A stretch of 64,000 bases of DNA, from positions 1,674,001-1,738,000 of the forward strand of contig JANVAS020000222.1 of assembly GCA_027563935.2 (NCBI GenBank), given 5' to 3'. Below, piece after piece: positions 13,312 through 25,500 of this stretch (positions within the stretch are counted from its first letter, which is position 1; every line of letters begins with the position of its first letter). The notes under the pieces are model-generated. The model made no database searches, was not told where the DNA came from, and saw only the letters and a program-made list of their open reading frames with translations. This stretch comes from Costus lasius. Its lineage: Eukaryota; Streptophyta; Magnoliopsida; Zingiberales; Costaceae. Made by a program: the position numbers and the translations under genes.

Positions 13312-13872
13312 AGTTTCTAAAACAAAAACCACAAATTTGATTCATCTAGATATAGATCAATCGTGTAATCGGTACTTGACCACCAGATCCTCGTTGGGAA
13401 CGATATCTTATTTTATTACTTTGATAAATCCGTACACTTACGAATATATCAGTACCCGTCTTGGGTCGGGCTTTCAGAGGGTCGGGTCGTGAGGCCCATG
13501 GGTTGAAGGACCTCGGTATGACTAATAGTGGGCTAATGACTCCTATATAGCGATCTGGTTGTTGACTTGAGCATTGGGATCGCTGGATTATCACCTTGTT
13601 GGGTTCTCTTAGATCCTCCTTGGATGGATGAACATGGTATTGAGGGTTTTTTTGCGTCGAAACGGGGTCGTTGGGGTGAAATGGAGCCTTCAGGGGCGTT
13701 CACGGCCTGGCCGTGATGCTGTTCATAGCCATAATCGGGTGTGTTGGAATCTGCCGCGGTGTGCATGGCCTGGCTGTGATGGTCTTCACAGCTGTGACCG
13801 CGTTTGCGTCTAGAATTACCGGTTTTTTGGTTTTTCGTCGAGGCGTTCACAGCCATGCCATGATGGTCATCG
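13312..13872 (+). repeat. Second gypsy LTR relic, left part
   Basis: A second LTR-end-like block (GATATCTTATTTTATTAC to ACGAATATATCA, about 13406-13460) follows the first one with different sequence. After it comes a GC-rich part with repeated TCACGGCC/GGCCGTGA words (13690-13870). The same word family continues after the solo LTR at 15571-15790, so this was one continuous relic. No gene is seen. Confidence 0.45.
13868..13872. repeat. Target site duplication of solo LTR, left
   Basis: CATCG, repeated exactly at 15566-15570. Confidence 0.9.
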
Positions 13873-15565
13873 TGTTGGGGTATGCCCTTAAGGCTAATGT
13901 TTGAGGCCTTTGGGATTGTAACAGTATCATGTAATAAACTCTTATGTTTATAAAGGCATGGTTATTATTCAGGTTGTTACCTTGTCTGCAGTAATAAGTG
14001 TACTACTGAATAATGTCTCAAAGCTGTTCAGCTAGGCTGACAGGCTATATGTCCTTAGTCGAGATATCTTGGTGAACACGAGACAGCCTTGATATGATTG
14101 AGACTAATATGTGTTCTAATCTTATAGGATGCTTCGAGCATGGAATAAGATGTAGACTCATGGGTACATTGGATGTACTGGACAGACCCTTCTAGGACAT
14201 TCAATTGCTTGTCACAATGTGAATGATCCTTGATTGCAACAAGTGGCACATGTCCTTTGACTTGAGATCACTTGTGTTTCTAAATGATGATTGTCATTGT
14301 TTTGAGGTAGTTCAATATCATTTGAAACATAATGATCATAGACTATCTTGGATAATGATCATGAGTCAGGTTAGGGCACTAGTGATAGATATAGGATTGC
14401 CGTCTCCTTGTTCAAGGAGTGTGATGTTCTAAAGGGGCCCCCCCTATATGAGATGATTGAGAAAGTGTATGGCCATACCCAGATGACTATGCTCGTCTGA
14501 TCTAATCATACTCATAGTATTGGAGTTACAAGCTTGACCCGCTTGTCCAATAAGAACATCCAGTGGCAAAGGACACATGCATGCCTTGTGAAGTTGATTC
14601 ACACTTGTGCTGTGGTTTGGGAGTAGTCTTGGAAGACTCTTTCCTTTATATCGGGAGACAGTGATGTGTTGCTAGATACCCCTCACTGATCGTGATAACG
14701 AAAGTTATTGTTACCGACATTTAAAGGAAACCCTCAGGGTCGCACAAATTGATGATATGACTTACTTAAGTCAGATCGTGTGGACTGAATTAGTTGGGTT
14801 CAGTTTAAAGGGATTTAAACTCTGATTGTAAGTGAGATCTAGTCTGATCATGTTTGATTGATTAGGGCTTGAGATCGGTAAGCTTCGATCGAGAGAGGAG
14901 ATGCTAGATCGGTGAGATCAAGAGCATCAGGAGATGGACGGTTAGACCTTGAGCCATTAGGTTCATAGAAGGTCTAGACCATGTATTGGCTTGGCTTGGT
15001 TTGATTTTGGTCTATGAGCCAAATCGAATTGAACCAAAGAATGAACCGGTTCACTATGTGAACGCATGGTTCATCAAGGAAGGCGTTTTGGCGTTGGAAC
15101 ATGGCTTCATGACTTTCCATTTTGGGAAGTCATGTAACGCCATTTTTGATGTTATCGCCTAAACGCTTTTGCTCGCTTGTCATTGACGTTGCTTGCTTGC
15201 CATCTCGTGTGGAAGAAGGCGAACGACAAGGGAGAGCTCTCGGCCAAGGAAGCATCTCAACCTATCCCTTCCATTCGGCAAGGACTCTTGAAGATCTTTG
15301 CTAGCACAAAGATCAACAAGAAGAAGTCATCCCTCGTTTGTGTGCGTCACTTGTGGAGAAGATCTATCTTGCTCTTTGCTTCCAAGCCGCCTCCTTCCCA
15401 TGGCCATGGTAACGAATCTTTCATTTGTTGTTTAAGTTGATCATATGAAAGTATAGCATGCGATCAAGTTTAAACCCTAATTCCGCTGCTAAAACAAAGA
15501 AGACCACTTGCGCTATCTATAGGGTTTCGCTCCCCCTTGAAGGGGACCCCTCTATAAACCCTTCA
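13873..15565 (+). mobile_element. Solo LTR of the copia family, plus strand
   Basis: 1,693 bp, beginning TGTTGGGGTATGCCC and ending AAACCCTTCA. It is related along its whole length to the LTRs of elements 1-3 but in the opposite orientation. It is flanked by an exact 5-bp duplication and has no internal region, so it is the product of recombination between the two LTRs of a former full element. The U5 end resembles the LTR of element 3 (a GGGGTCCCCTTCAAGG block read from the other strand) more than that of element 1. Confidence 0.93.
14645..14651 (+). promoter_or_regulatory. TATA-like box of the copia LTR
   Basis: TTTATAT in the context CCTTTATATCGGG, kept in all LTR copies in the window (reverse complement GATATAAAGG in elements 1-3). 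Position and conservation suggest the LTR core promoter. No transcript evidence is available here. Confidence 0.45.
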
Positions 15566-15570
15566 CATCG
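15566..15570. repeat. Target site duplication of solo LTR, right
   Basis: CATCG, identical to 13868-13872. Confidence 0.9.
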
Positions 15571-15856
15571 TGCCCGTGCATCTATTCACCAAAATCCACC
15601 TTGATGGTCACAGCTTGGCCCTCCTGGCCGTGCTAGGGTGCACGCCCATGCTTGTGTCCGCCTGGGCTTGCCGTGATGTTCACGGCCGGGTGTGCTGGGG
15701 TGCACAGCCATGGCTGGGGTTCACCGAAGCTGTCATGCCCGTGATGGAGGTCACGGCCTAGACGTGACGGTCTTGCAGGAAAAATTTTGGGGGTGCTTTT
15801 GAGTCCAAATTTTCCCCCTCTTCAGTGTTGTCTTCTCCTACATCAAAAGATCCATT
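15571..15856 (+). repeat. Second gypsy LTR relic, right part
   Basis: Continuation of the GC-rich relic at 13690-13872, with CACGGCC and GGCCGTGA-type words in alternating orientation. It ends where copia coding sequence of another lineage begins at about 15857. Confidence 0.45.
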
Positions 15857-17799
15857 AAGTTTGATTCTAAGTCCGATGAAGGAATAATTCTTGGTTATTC
15901 TTCTACTAGTAAAGCATATAGAATTTATAATTGTAGAACCTTAATAGTTGAAGAATCTATGCACGTAACATTTGATGAATCTAATAATGTTTCAAGAGTT
16001 GTTAAAGGAGTTGACATCAATGAAAGAATAGAGGAGCTTAAACTTGAGAACAATCATGACACTATTGAAGTATCTAATGATGATCAAGAACTTCAAGGCA
16101 TACAAGATAATCCATCTCAAGATCAAGTGGAAAAAGTTGACACACATCAACCTCCTCCAAAGGATTATAAGTTCTTAAAAGATCATCCTATGGAGCAAAT
16201 ACTTGGAAAACCTTCAAAGGGTGTGGTAACTCATTCTTCACTTTAAAATTTATGTGAACATGTTGCTTTTGTTTCTCAAGTAGAACCTAAATGTATTGAT
16301 AATGCTTTAAAAGATGAATTTTGGGTTTTAGCCATGCATGATGAATTAAATCAATTTATAAGAAATGATGTATGGACATTAGTTTCTAGACCTTGTAATA
16401 AAACTATGATTGGAACTAAATGGGTTTTTAGAAGTAAACTAGATGAGTCCGGTCTAGTTGTTCCAAACAAGACACGCTTAGTGGCCTAAGGTTTCAACCA
16501 AGAGGAGGAAGTTTATGTTGAGCAACCACCTGGCTTTGAGAATACTTTTAGCTTTTGCTAGTTTCAAAGGATTTAAACTTTATCAAATGCATGTTAAAAG
16601 TGCATTTTTAAATAGTTTCATTAATGAAGAAGTTTATGTTGAGCAACCACCTGGCTTTGAGAATCTTGAGTTTCCAAATTATGTTTTCAAATTGAAGAAG
16701 GCTTTATATGGTTTAAAACAAGCTCCTAGAGCTTGGTATGAAAGGCTTTCTTTGTTTTTAATTGATCATAGTTTTAAAGTTGGAAAAGTTGACATTTCTC
16801 TTTTTACTAAACATGAAAATGATGACATATTACTAGTTCAAATTTATGTAGAAGATATCATTTTTGGTACTACTAATGAATCTTTATGTAAGTGGTTTGC
16901 AAATTGCATGCAACAATGAATTTGAGATGAGTATGTTGGGTGAACTTAGTTTCATTCTTGGACTTCAAATAAAGCAAACAACACATGGTATCTTCGTTAA
17001 CCAATCCAAATATGCAAAAGAGATTCTCAAGAAGTTTGGTATGGAAAATGCTAAAGCTACACCAACTCCTATGAGCACATGTACCAAGCTTGATGTAGAT
17101 GAGAATGGTAAAATGGTATATCAAAAGCGATACAGAGGTAAGATTGGTAGTTTACTTTATTTAACTGCAAGTAGACCTAATATAATGTTTAGTACATGTT
17201 TATGTGCCAGATTTCAATTTTTTCCTAAGAAGTCACATTTAATTGCAGTAAAACGTATTCTTAGATACATTAAAGGAACTGTTGATTTTGGTCTTTGGTA
17301 CCCTAATAACAAAAACTTTGAACCTTATGGTTATTCTGATGTTGACTTTGCTGGTTGTAGAATTGATAGAAAAAGTACAAGTGGATGTTGTCAATTCTTA
17401 GGAATGAGTTTAGTCTCTTGGTTTTCTAAGAAACAAAACTCTGTGACACTTTCAACAACAGAGGCTGAGTATATTGTTGTAGGTTGTTGTTGTGCACAAA
17501 TTCTTTGGATGAAATAAACTCTTTTACATTATGATTTATCTTACAGGTGTACCTCTATTTATTGTGATAACTCTAGTGCAATAAATCTATCTAAGAATCC
17601 TATCTTGCATTCACGCACAAAACATATAGACTTAAGACATCATTTCTTGCGTGATCATGTAATGAAAAATGACATATCATTGTGTTATGTTCCTACAGAT
17701 AAGCAATTAGCAGATATTTTTACTAAACCTTTGAATGAGAAAAATTTTTGTAGTTTGAGAATGCAATTAGGTATATGTAGTCAACCATCTCCAAAATAA
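15857..17799 (+). pseudogene. SIRE-like copia pol remnant
   Basis: Remnant of a copia polyprotein of a different lineage from elements 1-3. From left to right it shows the end of the integrase region (KFDSKSDEG, GYSSTSKAYR), a charged linker, reverse transcriptase and RNase H (STTEAEY, HSRTKHIDLRHH, LADIFTKPL). The polymerase motif reads YVEDIIFG, with E for the first Asp of YVDD. Breaks: TAA after HSSL at 16244-16246, TAA near 16486-16489, a stop after NCMQQ with a frame change at about 16917, and a stop near 17515. Near 16508 a block of RT is replaced by a copy of 16629-16664. The 5' part (gag, protease, most of integrase) is absent. Motif wording and the GGGGGAGATTGTTGG 3' LTR junction fit the SIRE/Maximus lineage. 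Confidence 0.9.
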
Positions 17800-18072
17800 T
17801 GTATACTAATTTCTTTTGGTTGATTGCTATAACTTTAGAAATGTTGATGCTTTTCTATTTATGCATCCTCTCTTTTTGATAATGCCAAAAGGGGGAGAGC
17901 TTATATTGAAACTTTGGAAATATTTTCAAAAGCAACTTATATTTTATATGTCCACATAAATAGGGAAAGTCTTTATCTACAATTTTGATAAATGCATATG
18001 ATGCATAGTTGTAGGGGCAGTAGATACTCTATGTTTACTATATGCTCTTTCTTGACATGGTTTGTCATTATC

Positions 18073-18086
18073 AAAAAGGGGGAGAT
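18073..18086 (+). other. Polypurine tract of the SIRE-like element
   Basis: AAAAAGGGGGAGAT lies directly before the TGTTGGCCCAAGG start of the LTR. A second purine stretch (AAAAGGGGGAGAG at about 17886) lies upstream. Confidence 0.85.
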
Positions 18087-19466
18087 TGTTGGCCCAAGGT
18101 TTTATTATCTTGATCGTTAATCTATTCCAATATGTTTTGATTATAGCAAACCACTTTACTAATATTATCTTTTGCGTATCTTATTTAGGTTGGAGATGGT
18201 AGATGATTTATGAAGTTCAAGCTCAAGTTCATTTTAACTTTCATCTGCATTAAGAAGGAGATTGAACTCTTATGGTGATCAAGACTTATTTCTCATAGTT
18301 TTATTTTTTATTCCTTAGATAAATGTAAAGCGCTTAAATTACTTCTTATTTGATAGCTCTTTCTACCAAAATTCCCTGAATACAACCTTGATCATCTTGT
18401 TTCCCAAAATTTACTCATATCATTGAACCAAAGCTTTCATATTTTTGACCTTTCTGTAGTATTTAACCCCAAAACCATATTTTTTTTTCTTGCCAAAATT
18501 TTATGAAACTAGTATATTTAGAAAGTAGACTCTCTAAGCTTTCCAATGATTCAAACGGCACTCAATTTGGACTTCAAATGAGCTCAAACAACTAAATCAA
18601 TTTGAACAAAATATGCAGTCCGAACCAGGCCGAACCGAACTGGGCTGAATTGACTCAAATAGGCCTAAATCGAGCTTTTTCGACCTCCAACGGCTATTTC
18701 TTCAAATCTAGCCATTTGTAACCCCAAAAAATAATATAAAAACATGCTCAAAGCACTAGAACCTTTTTTACATGATCTTCCAAATCATTGGTGCCCCAAA
18801 GAGCTTCCTTTTCTCTTAAAATCTCTATGATAAACTCTCTTGAAGATCTTAAAGCCTAGAAATCTTTTTGAAGCCCTCATCATTCAAAAAGAGCTTTTTC
18901 AAAAGAGGAGTTCAAGCACTCTAGGAGAAATTCATCAAGAGGAGTCTTGGCTTTGAATGAGCATTTTTTCCCTCTTGATTTATGTTTTAGTTCTTGCATT
19001 GAATTTGTTGTATTTTACTAAGTATTGGAGGTGCTCTTGGAAGAGACCTCATAGTTAGTTAGTTTATTTTACTTCTTGTATTTAGGGTTTAGAGAAATGG
19101 TTCCCTTTGAAGAAGGGTGAAACTATTTAGTATAAACCTCAATTAAAGAAGAAAATAAAACTAGTGGGGTGTTTGAAATCCTAGGTAGGGAGCCTAGATA
19201 GTGGATGTAGGCATTGGGGCCGAACCACTATAAATCACTTGTTTGCATTGCTTATTTGTGTTGCTTTGAATTTCATGCTTATAAATTAGTGATATTAGTT
19301 GTTAGTTAAATCTCATAACTGTAGTTTTTTATAACATAGCTTTATCTCAATTATTATAGTTATCTTTATTCTCTTTTATTTAAATTGTAAGAAAATCATA
19401 AAGTTATAAAAAAAATTGCTCAACACACAATTCACCCCTCCTTTTGTGTGTTAATTCCTTTTTAGC
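18087..19466 (+). repeat. 3' LTR of the SIRE-like element
   Basis: Starts TGTTGGCCCAAGG right after the polypurine tract. The right end is less certain; I place it at the CA of TTTTTAGCA near 19466, after a TTCACCCCTCC block. No matching 5' LTR is in the window, so no duplication can be tested. It contains no gene. Confidence 0.7.
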
Positions 19467-21180
19467 ATGTGGTTGTAAGTTTAGAGATGTATATAGATAG
19501 AAGTTCAGCAATTGTCTCGCTCTCATTGATTAATGGGCATTTTAATTTTATCTACATGCTAGTTGTTGAAACTGATTAAAGTGGACATTGGTCAATTGCC
19601 AACATAAATTTGTTATAGTTAATGAGTAGTTACAACTAATTGAGATGAAGGTCAATTAAAGTGAGATCATGTTGTCTTTTTTATTAAGTTATTGCCAATG
19701 CAATTAGGGCATATGTTTGATTCAAATAAAATGTTATTCAAATAATTGTTTCAGTTCAAATAGTCTTCTCATTGAACATGTACTTTTTCAAATATTAGTA
19801 TTCATATTCCATAATTTATGTCAATTTACAAAAGATTTTGTGGTTATTTTTTTTCATACTTCGTATTTCAAGCATATATGACACCAAATTCACAATCAAC
19901 ATCCAAAAGTAAGGTTGTATGAAACATGTAAATGACACTGATATTTTGTGATATGTGTATTACTGCAATAAAAAAAATATCCGGCCTAGAATCTATTTTA
20001 ATCTGCAAGGGTGAAAATTTATGCTTGAGAATTTCCAACAACATAGTAGAATGAGTTACAATAAGTTGCAATTAAAAAATAAATAAGATAAACTAATAGC
20101 TGATTGGAAATTGTCAAAAAAATTAAAAGATAAAGAAATTGGACTATATTGGGATGTAAGATTGGATATAGTAGATGTAACCTGAATTGGTGGGCAACCA
20201 AAATAAAAGTATGTATCTCATTTATGATTATTATGTTTATTTTTATATTTCATAGTATGATTTATATTTTTAATTTAATTATAGATTAATAAAGATTATG
20301 CCAAGTTCCAAAAAAAAGTCTTAATCTTGACGTTGAGAAGAAGAATGACATTATGTTTAGACAAATAATTGCTACTAGAGACTTCTCTTTTTCACCTACT
20401 ATGGTAGATGAGATGGATGAAAATGATGTACTAAAAGAAGAATCGATAGATGAATCAATACCCATTATCCTCTCAACGAGGCACTAGTAAAGCTGGTAGT
20501 AAAAAAAAGTTAAAGAATACATCCAAGAAAGATTTTAACATTCTAGTGAAGCTGTAAGTAGAAATCAGTTTGTAAGTTTGCTAAGGTTATGATAGAGCCA
20601 GATGATAGTGATTTTGCAGATATTCCAAAATAAAAATTATATGATAACCATTGTATGCCTCATTTCAAAGTAAGTTTTTATTATTTATTATAACACAAAA
20701 TTCTATATATCATTTTATTCTAATTTTATAGAATTGCATTTGAGCTATTAATAACACACATAGATTATACTGAGATAGATATGCTTTATAATTAAATTGC
20801 TTTTAAGTTTAATGACATCACATATGTAGTGTGATATGTGGTTTGGTTGAATTCATGTTATATTTAATATGATATTAAACCTAAATATTGTATGTGTGAA
20901 TTAATATTTGTGTTGTATGAGATAATTTAAAACTAGATATATATTTTGTTATTTAAATAAACTACTAAATAAATAGATGGTTCAAAAATAAATAAAATAA
21001 AAATTTAATTTTAAAAAGTGTTGTTAAAGTTTTAAAAGTGGGAGAGTATCGGCTGTAATTTAATTTTGTGAAACAAGTTACTATCGGGTTTTTTCCAGTT
21101 CATTGAGGTGCATTGAGCCCGAGGAGCGTGACTGCCCGGTGATATTGCAATCACAGGAAGGAAATCACTGCTCACCGCAA
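19467..21180. other. AT-rich intergenic stretch upstream of PP5
   Basis: Only short, unrelated frames on both strands. A stretch at 20290-20480 looks like decayed coding sequence (runs of Lys/Glu and Asp codons), but I cannot assign a family. Nothing else is recognised. Confidence 0.5.
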
Positions 21181-21186
21181 GGCCCA
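21181..21186 (+). promoter_or_regulatory. GGCCCA (site II type) motif
   Basis: GGCCCA, reverse complement TGGGCC, the core of TCP-bound site II elements in promoters of plant housekeeping genes. It lies in the repeated word AAGGCCCAGAAGG, which recurs at 21361, 180 bp downstream. Confidence 0.5.
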
Positions 21187-21215
21187 GAAGGCTAACGAAA
21201 AGATTTTGCGATTTG

Positions 21216-21249
21216 CGTTAAAGCAAATGGCTCGTTAAAGCAAATGGCT
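21216..21249 (+). repeat. 17-bp tandem duplication in the PP5 promoter
   Basis: CGTTAAAGCAAATGGCT occurs twice head to tail (21216-21232 and 21233-21249), exact. Confidence 0.95.
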
Positions 21250-21360
21250 GTTTGGCAGCGCCATCTACACATATATTATTTGCATGCGGGAGTGACGCCA
21301 ACGTACCTATCTACGCCGTTGGATCTTTCCGATTCAGTAAATCTCTGACGTTGAAGCAAA

Positions 21361-21449
21361 GGCCCAGAAGGGAGCCATCGACCCAACAACCTCGGCAATT
21401 CCATCTCTCCCCCTTGACTTGCCCGCTCTCCACTCCATCGAAACCCTAA
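21361..21449 (+). promoter_or_regulatory. Second GGCCCA motif and telo-box of PP5
   Basis: GGCCCA at 21361-21366 and AAACCCTAA at 21441-21449. The pair of site II and telo-box is a known arrangement in promoters or 5' leaders of plant growth and housekeeping genes. The sequence after it is CT-rich, as plant 5' UTRs often are. Transcription start not determined. Confidence 0.55.
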
Positions 21450-22476
21450 AAACCCACGACGCCACGACTTGCCGCAATTAAACTATCCTCCATTTCTCTC
21501 AATCCCGCCTGAAAATCCTCTCCCATCTCCCCTTTGCCATCATCTTGCTTTCTCTCTGCCGCCGGCAATCTGCCAGCGTAGGCCAAGGGCGTCCGGATTT
21601 CTCAAGGTCCAACTTGATCTCTTCTTCTGCTAATGCGCGTTTATCGTTCTTCTATTCTTTCTTTATCATCAGTTCAAGATTGGCCGTCGAAGACGATGGT
21701 CTTTGTTCGGTTGCAGGTGTTTTTGTGGAAACAAAGTTAATGCTCGTTGGATCTCTTTTAAGTGGTGCTGGCAGTGGTGTGTCTGTGATGCGTGTGTGCG
21801 CGCGCGTGCGTGCGTGGGTTGGAAGGAGGGGGGACGCTCAGATACCTTTATTCTTTGTTTCTTAGGGGGTGCTGAAGATTCGATTATTTGGGTACCCTTT
21901 TTTTTTTTTTTTTTTTTTTTTTTTGAGCTGACTGCTTTTGGAAATCGCAGCCTGCTACATCGGTGGTTTTTTCCTTGGGATTTTAGATTAATCAAAAATA
22001 CCTTGTCTTTAAGCATAAGTTAATATTGTTATGACCTATTCGCTGTTTAGTGAGATGAGCTTTATTGATTTTTCGGTGGACCATTTACTTACTGTTGTTC
22101 TTTGATTTGGTCATGATTAAGGATTAGTTAATAATGTATTGCTATGGTTTGGAAAACATCAATTTATTTGAAATTCCTTTGAGTCTCTTCCTACTATTTA
22201 CTGAACGCATCAATGGTTGGTTTAAGTTGATCGCTAATCTTTTACAGCAAGTGTGTTTTGACTACTTCAATTTGGTACTGTAGACCTTCATCTATTTTAC
22301 TTGTGAATTTAATTGCATGAAATGGTGGCTGCTCTTCTTATGATTTCTCAGAGCTTTGACTTGGTTTTGTTTAGGCCTTTCTGATTTACTTTCTTGATAT
22401 CAATTTAAAATGCAGGGTCAAATTGGTTATGAAGTTTGTTATTTTGTAACTTGTTACAACGTGAAAAAGCTGCAAA
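21450..22476 (+). other. Probable 5' UTR of PP5 with an intron
   Basis: CT-rich leader, then a T-rich stretch (poly-T run near 21898-21924), then an acceptor-like TTTAAAATGCAG ending at 22415, followed by 61 bases to the start codon. The donor is either CAAG/GTCC at 21606/21607 or GCAG/GTGTTT near 21716. Splicing is inferred from these signals only. Small frames here (21545-22023) have no family features and overlap on both strands. Confidence 0.6.
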
Positions 22477-22558
22477 ATGTCTAGTATAGTTGAATCAGCA
22501 AATTCAAATGTTGAACGTGCAGAACAACTTAAGCTTTTAGCTAATGAAGCTTTCAAAG
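22477..22558 (+). CDS. PP5: PP5 exon 1
   Basis: 82 nt: start codon and the first helix of TPR 1, ending in the first base of codon 28. Donor AAAG/GTAATC. Upstream bases TGCAAA/ATGTCT are unremarkable. Confidence 0.93.
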
Positions 22559-25500
22559 GTAATCCATATCTAATTTTTCTATTTTAACTTTTGTGTTCCA
22601 TTAAATCGAAATATATTATATCAGTGCTATAACAGGACCCAGAGTTGGTGATTGAGTTCTATCAAATACTTAATATTTGTAATGTACATGCCATAGGCTT
22701 CAAGTTTCTCATTTGTAAACAATGTTGTAAGAAGAGTGTTCAACTTATGGCAAGATTAAACATTTCACACATTTCTCTGTGATGGATGCAGGATGCCTGC
22801 TTACATTCAATTGTCTTAAGAGAATTGTCATATGTTTCTAGTAAGTTTATCGAGTATAATATCCTCTTCTTTGGACAACATTTAAGGAATGTTAAAATTT
22901 AAAACGAAATATCTTATGTTGTTGTACTAATGGATCTAAGAGATCAAAATTTGTTGGTAAACAAAGAAATGGCCATGTTCACCTCGCCCTGTACATCTAA
23001 GAGATCTCAATGTTTTAGATTTCCTATGTTGCAAAAGAGTGTTTGATGGAAGCTTATTCTAAGAGTTCGGAAACTACTACAGTTAACCACTTTTATCAAA
23101 GTTTTGAATATGCTAATCAAGAGTTCGGAAACTACTAGAGTTAACCACTTTTATCAAAGTTTTGAATATGCTAATCAGAGAATGCATAAAAAAGTTACTC
23201 TATCATAAAATCCTAACACTTAACTAGATGATTAAATGCAGTTCAAAACAAACTATCTAAGAGCCTATTTGGGGCTGTTGTGTTGTTGTTAATGTGTTGT
23301 AAGAAAAAGTGCTATTTGAGAATCTAAGAGGGTTAACAATAAGGATAGAAAGTTACTTGTATGAAAAATAGAAAGTTACTTCTATGATAATTGGATCTAA
23401 GAGGGTTAACAATATGACAATGAGCTTAACACTTGTAGAGAAGGTTGTGAAGACACTTTGATGAAGATCTATTGTAGGATGAGAAGTAGCTCGCCAACCA
23501 CTTCTTTAAATAGTGTGGATGTAAATGTGAATCACCCTGCACAATATGTAGCTAAATGTGTAATTGCACGAGAAATATTAAGTGCTATTTGAGGAATGTG
23601 TTGCTTTTTCTAAAGGAAGTTGTTTGAGGTAAAAAGCAAGTTCCATTTCAATATTTTTAAGTAGAAAGCTATATATTATATTTAAACACTAGTACTTGAT
23701 TCATTTTGAAAAAGACATCAATTGATAGAAAGCAAAAAGAATAAAGTGTCATGTATGCTCAAAAAGTATTATCTCTAATAAGTGTGATATGATTGCTGAG
23801 TATATATATCTATGTAGAATAATCCACCAAAGTCTCATTTGCTTCACTATTTGGAGAGATCTTTCTAGGGTAAAATTAGGGTTAGCATTAGATTTTTTTT
23901 TTTTTTAAAAAATCTCATATACGATTGTAGTTCATCTAATATTGTTATACAATGCCATTGATGCAAATCACTATTTTAACTTGCCTTTCATATGTAAATG
24001 GTGTCATGCCATATAATATATATTATGGTTTCTTGTATACTCAAACTTCTTTCAATACAAGTTTTAATAGAAGAGTGTGCTTTCTTTGAAACTTATTTTA
24101 GTCTTTGTGATGGTTTCCTTTGCTGATTAGATTTGATAGTACTTTTTCTAAGATTAAAGTTAAATAGAAAACTTATCTAGTTAACTAAACTATAGATTGA
24201 GGGTTGGAGAGCTAGATGTTACTGGGAGATCAGTGTATATTAATAGGCAAGGGGTTGAATTTTAGGAGTTTGGTGTTGATCCGGGGAAAAAGTTAGCCTG
24301 ATGTGAGTAGGAACTTGGCATAGCTTAGTGGGCAAGGGAATTTAGTGTAGCTCTATGCCAATTGTTTTGTAATACTCCAGTTTAGTCTGATATTGGAAAT
24401 GGAAGAAGAGATAGTATAATGTATAAGACTTAGTAGGTTTATTGGCTTAAGCATTTTAATAAATTAGGCTATTGAAGGGAACCCCTTTCAAGAGGGGGGC
24501 GAAACCCTAGTTGGCGCAAACTCGATAGGCAGCGGATTCAAGAATCGAAAACATGCAATATATGATCAACCTTTAAAACATGAAAGAAGGAGATGCGATT
24601 CATACCAATGCCATTTAAAGATGGCGCCTTGGAAGATAGAAAGCAACGAAGATTTCCTCCTTAGGACGCGCACACAAGATGAGGATGCGCTTACTCCCTA
24701 CGGAATATCTTGTGCTAGCAAGATTCCTAGGTGTCTTTGATCGCGTGAGAAGGGAAGAAGATCGCCTTTCCTTGCTTGATTCTCGAGTCTCCAAGACGTG
24801 AAAGAGAGAAGTCTCTTACGAGAGAGAGCGACGAGAATTAGAGGTTGAGGCAACAAGAGATGCGCTCCCTGTAAACATGGGGGGCGTGGTTGCTAAAAAT
24901 AGCCAACCTCTCTTACATGCGATCATGTGTTCATGCCCTCATGAACCAATCGCATTTTCCTCATTACTTTGAACCAAGCGCTCACATCTAGAGCCGGTTC
25001 AATTCGGTCTGGTCTATAAACCAAATAACCCAAGCAATTAGTCCAGATCACATTAAAAACCCTAAGGTGCTTGATCTGACCGTCGATCTCTTGATGCTTC
25101 TGATCTGACCGATCTAGCATCCGTTCTCTCGATCGAAGCTTACCGATCCCAAGCCCTAATCAATCAAACATGATCAGACCAGATCTCACTTACAATCAGA
25201 GATTAAATCCCTTTAAACTGAACCCGAACAATTCAGTCCACACGATCTGACTTAAGTAAGCCATATCATCAAATTGTGCGACCCTGAGGGTTTCCTTTAA
25301 GCGTCGGTAACGATAACTCACGTTATCACGACCAGTGAGAGGTATCTAGCAACACATCACTGTCTCCCGATATAAAGGAAAGAGTCTTCCAAGACTACAC
25401 CCAAAAACAGCACAAGTGTGAATCAATTCACAAGGCATGCATATTTCCTTTGCCACTGGATGTTCTTATTGGACAAGCCTGTCAAGCTCGTAACTCCAAT

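Noticed and set aside
21545..22023. Frames of 106-115 residues on both strands near the PP5 leader
   Set aside because: They overlap each other, run through a poly-T tract as poly-Phe or poly-Lys, and lie in the probable 5' UTR intron.
24923..25120. Small frames that occur identically at two places (for example here and 32317-32514)
   Set aside because: They lie in the two LTRs of copia element 2, so duplication is explained by the LTRs and there is no sign of a protein.
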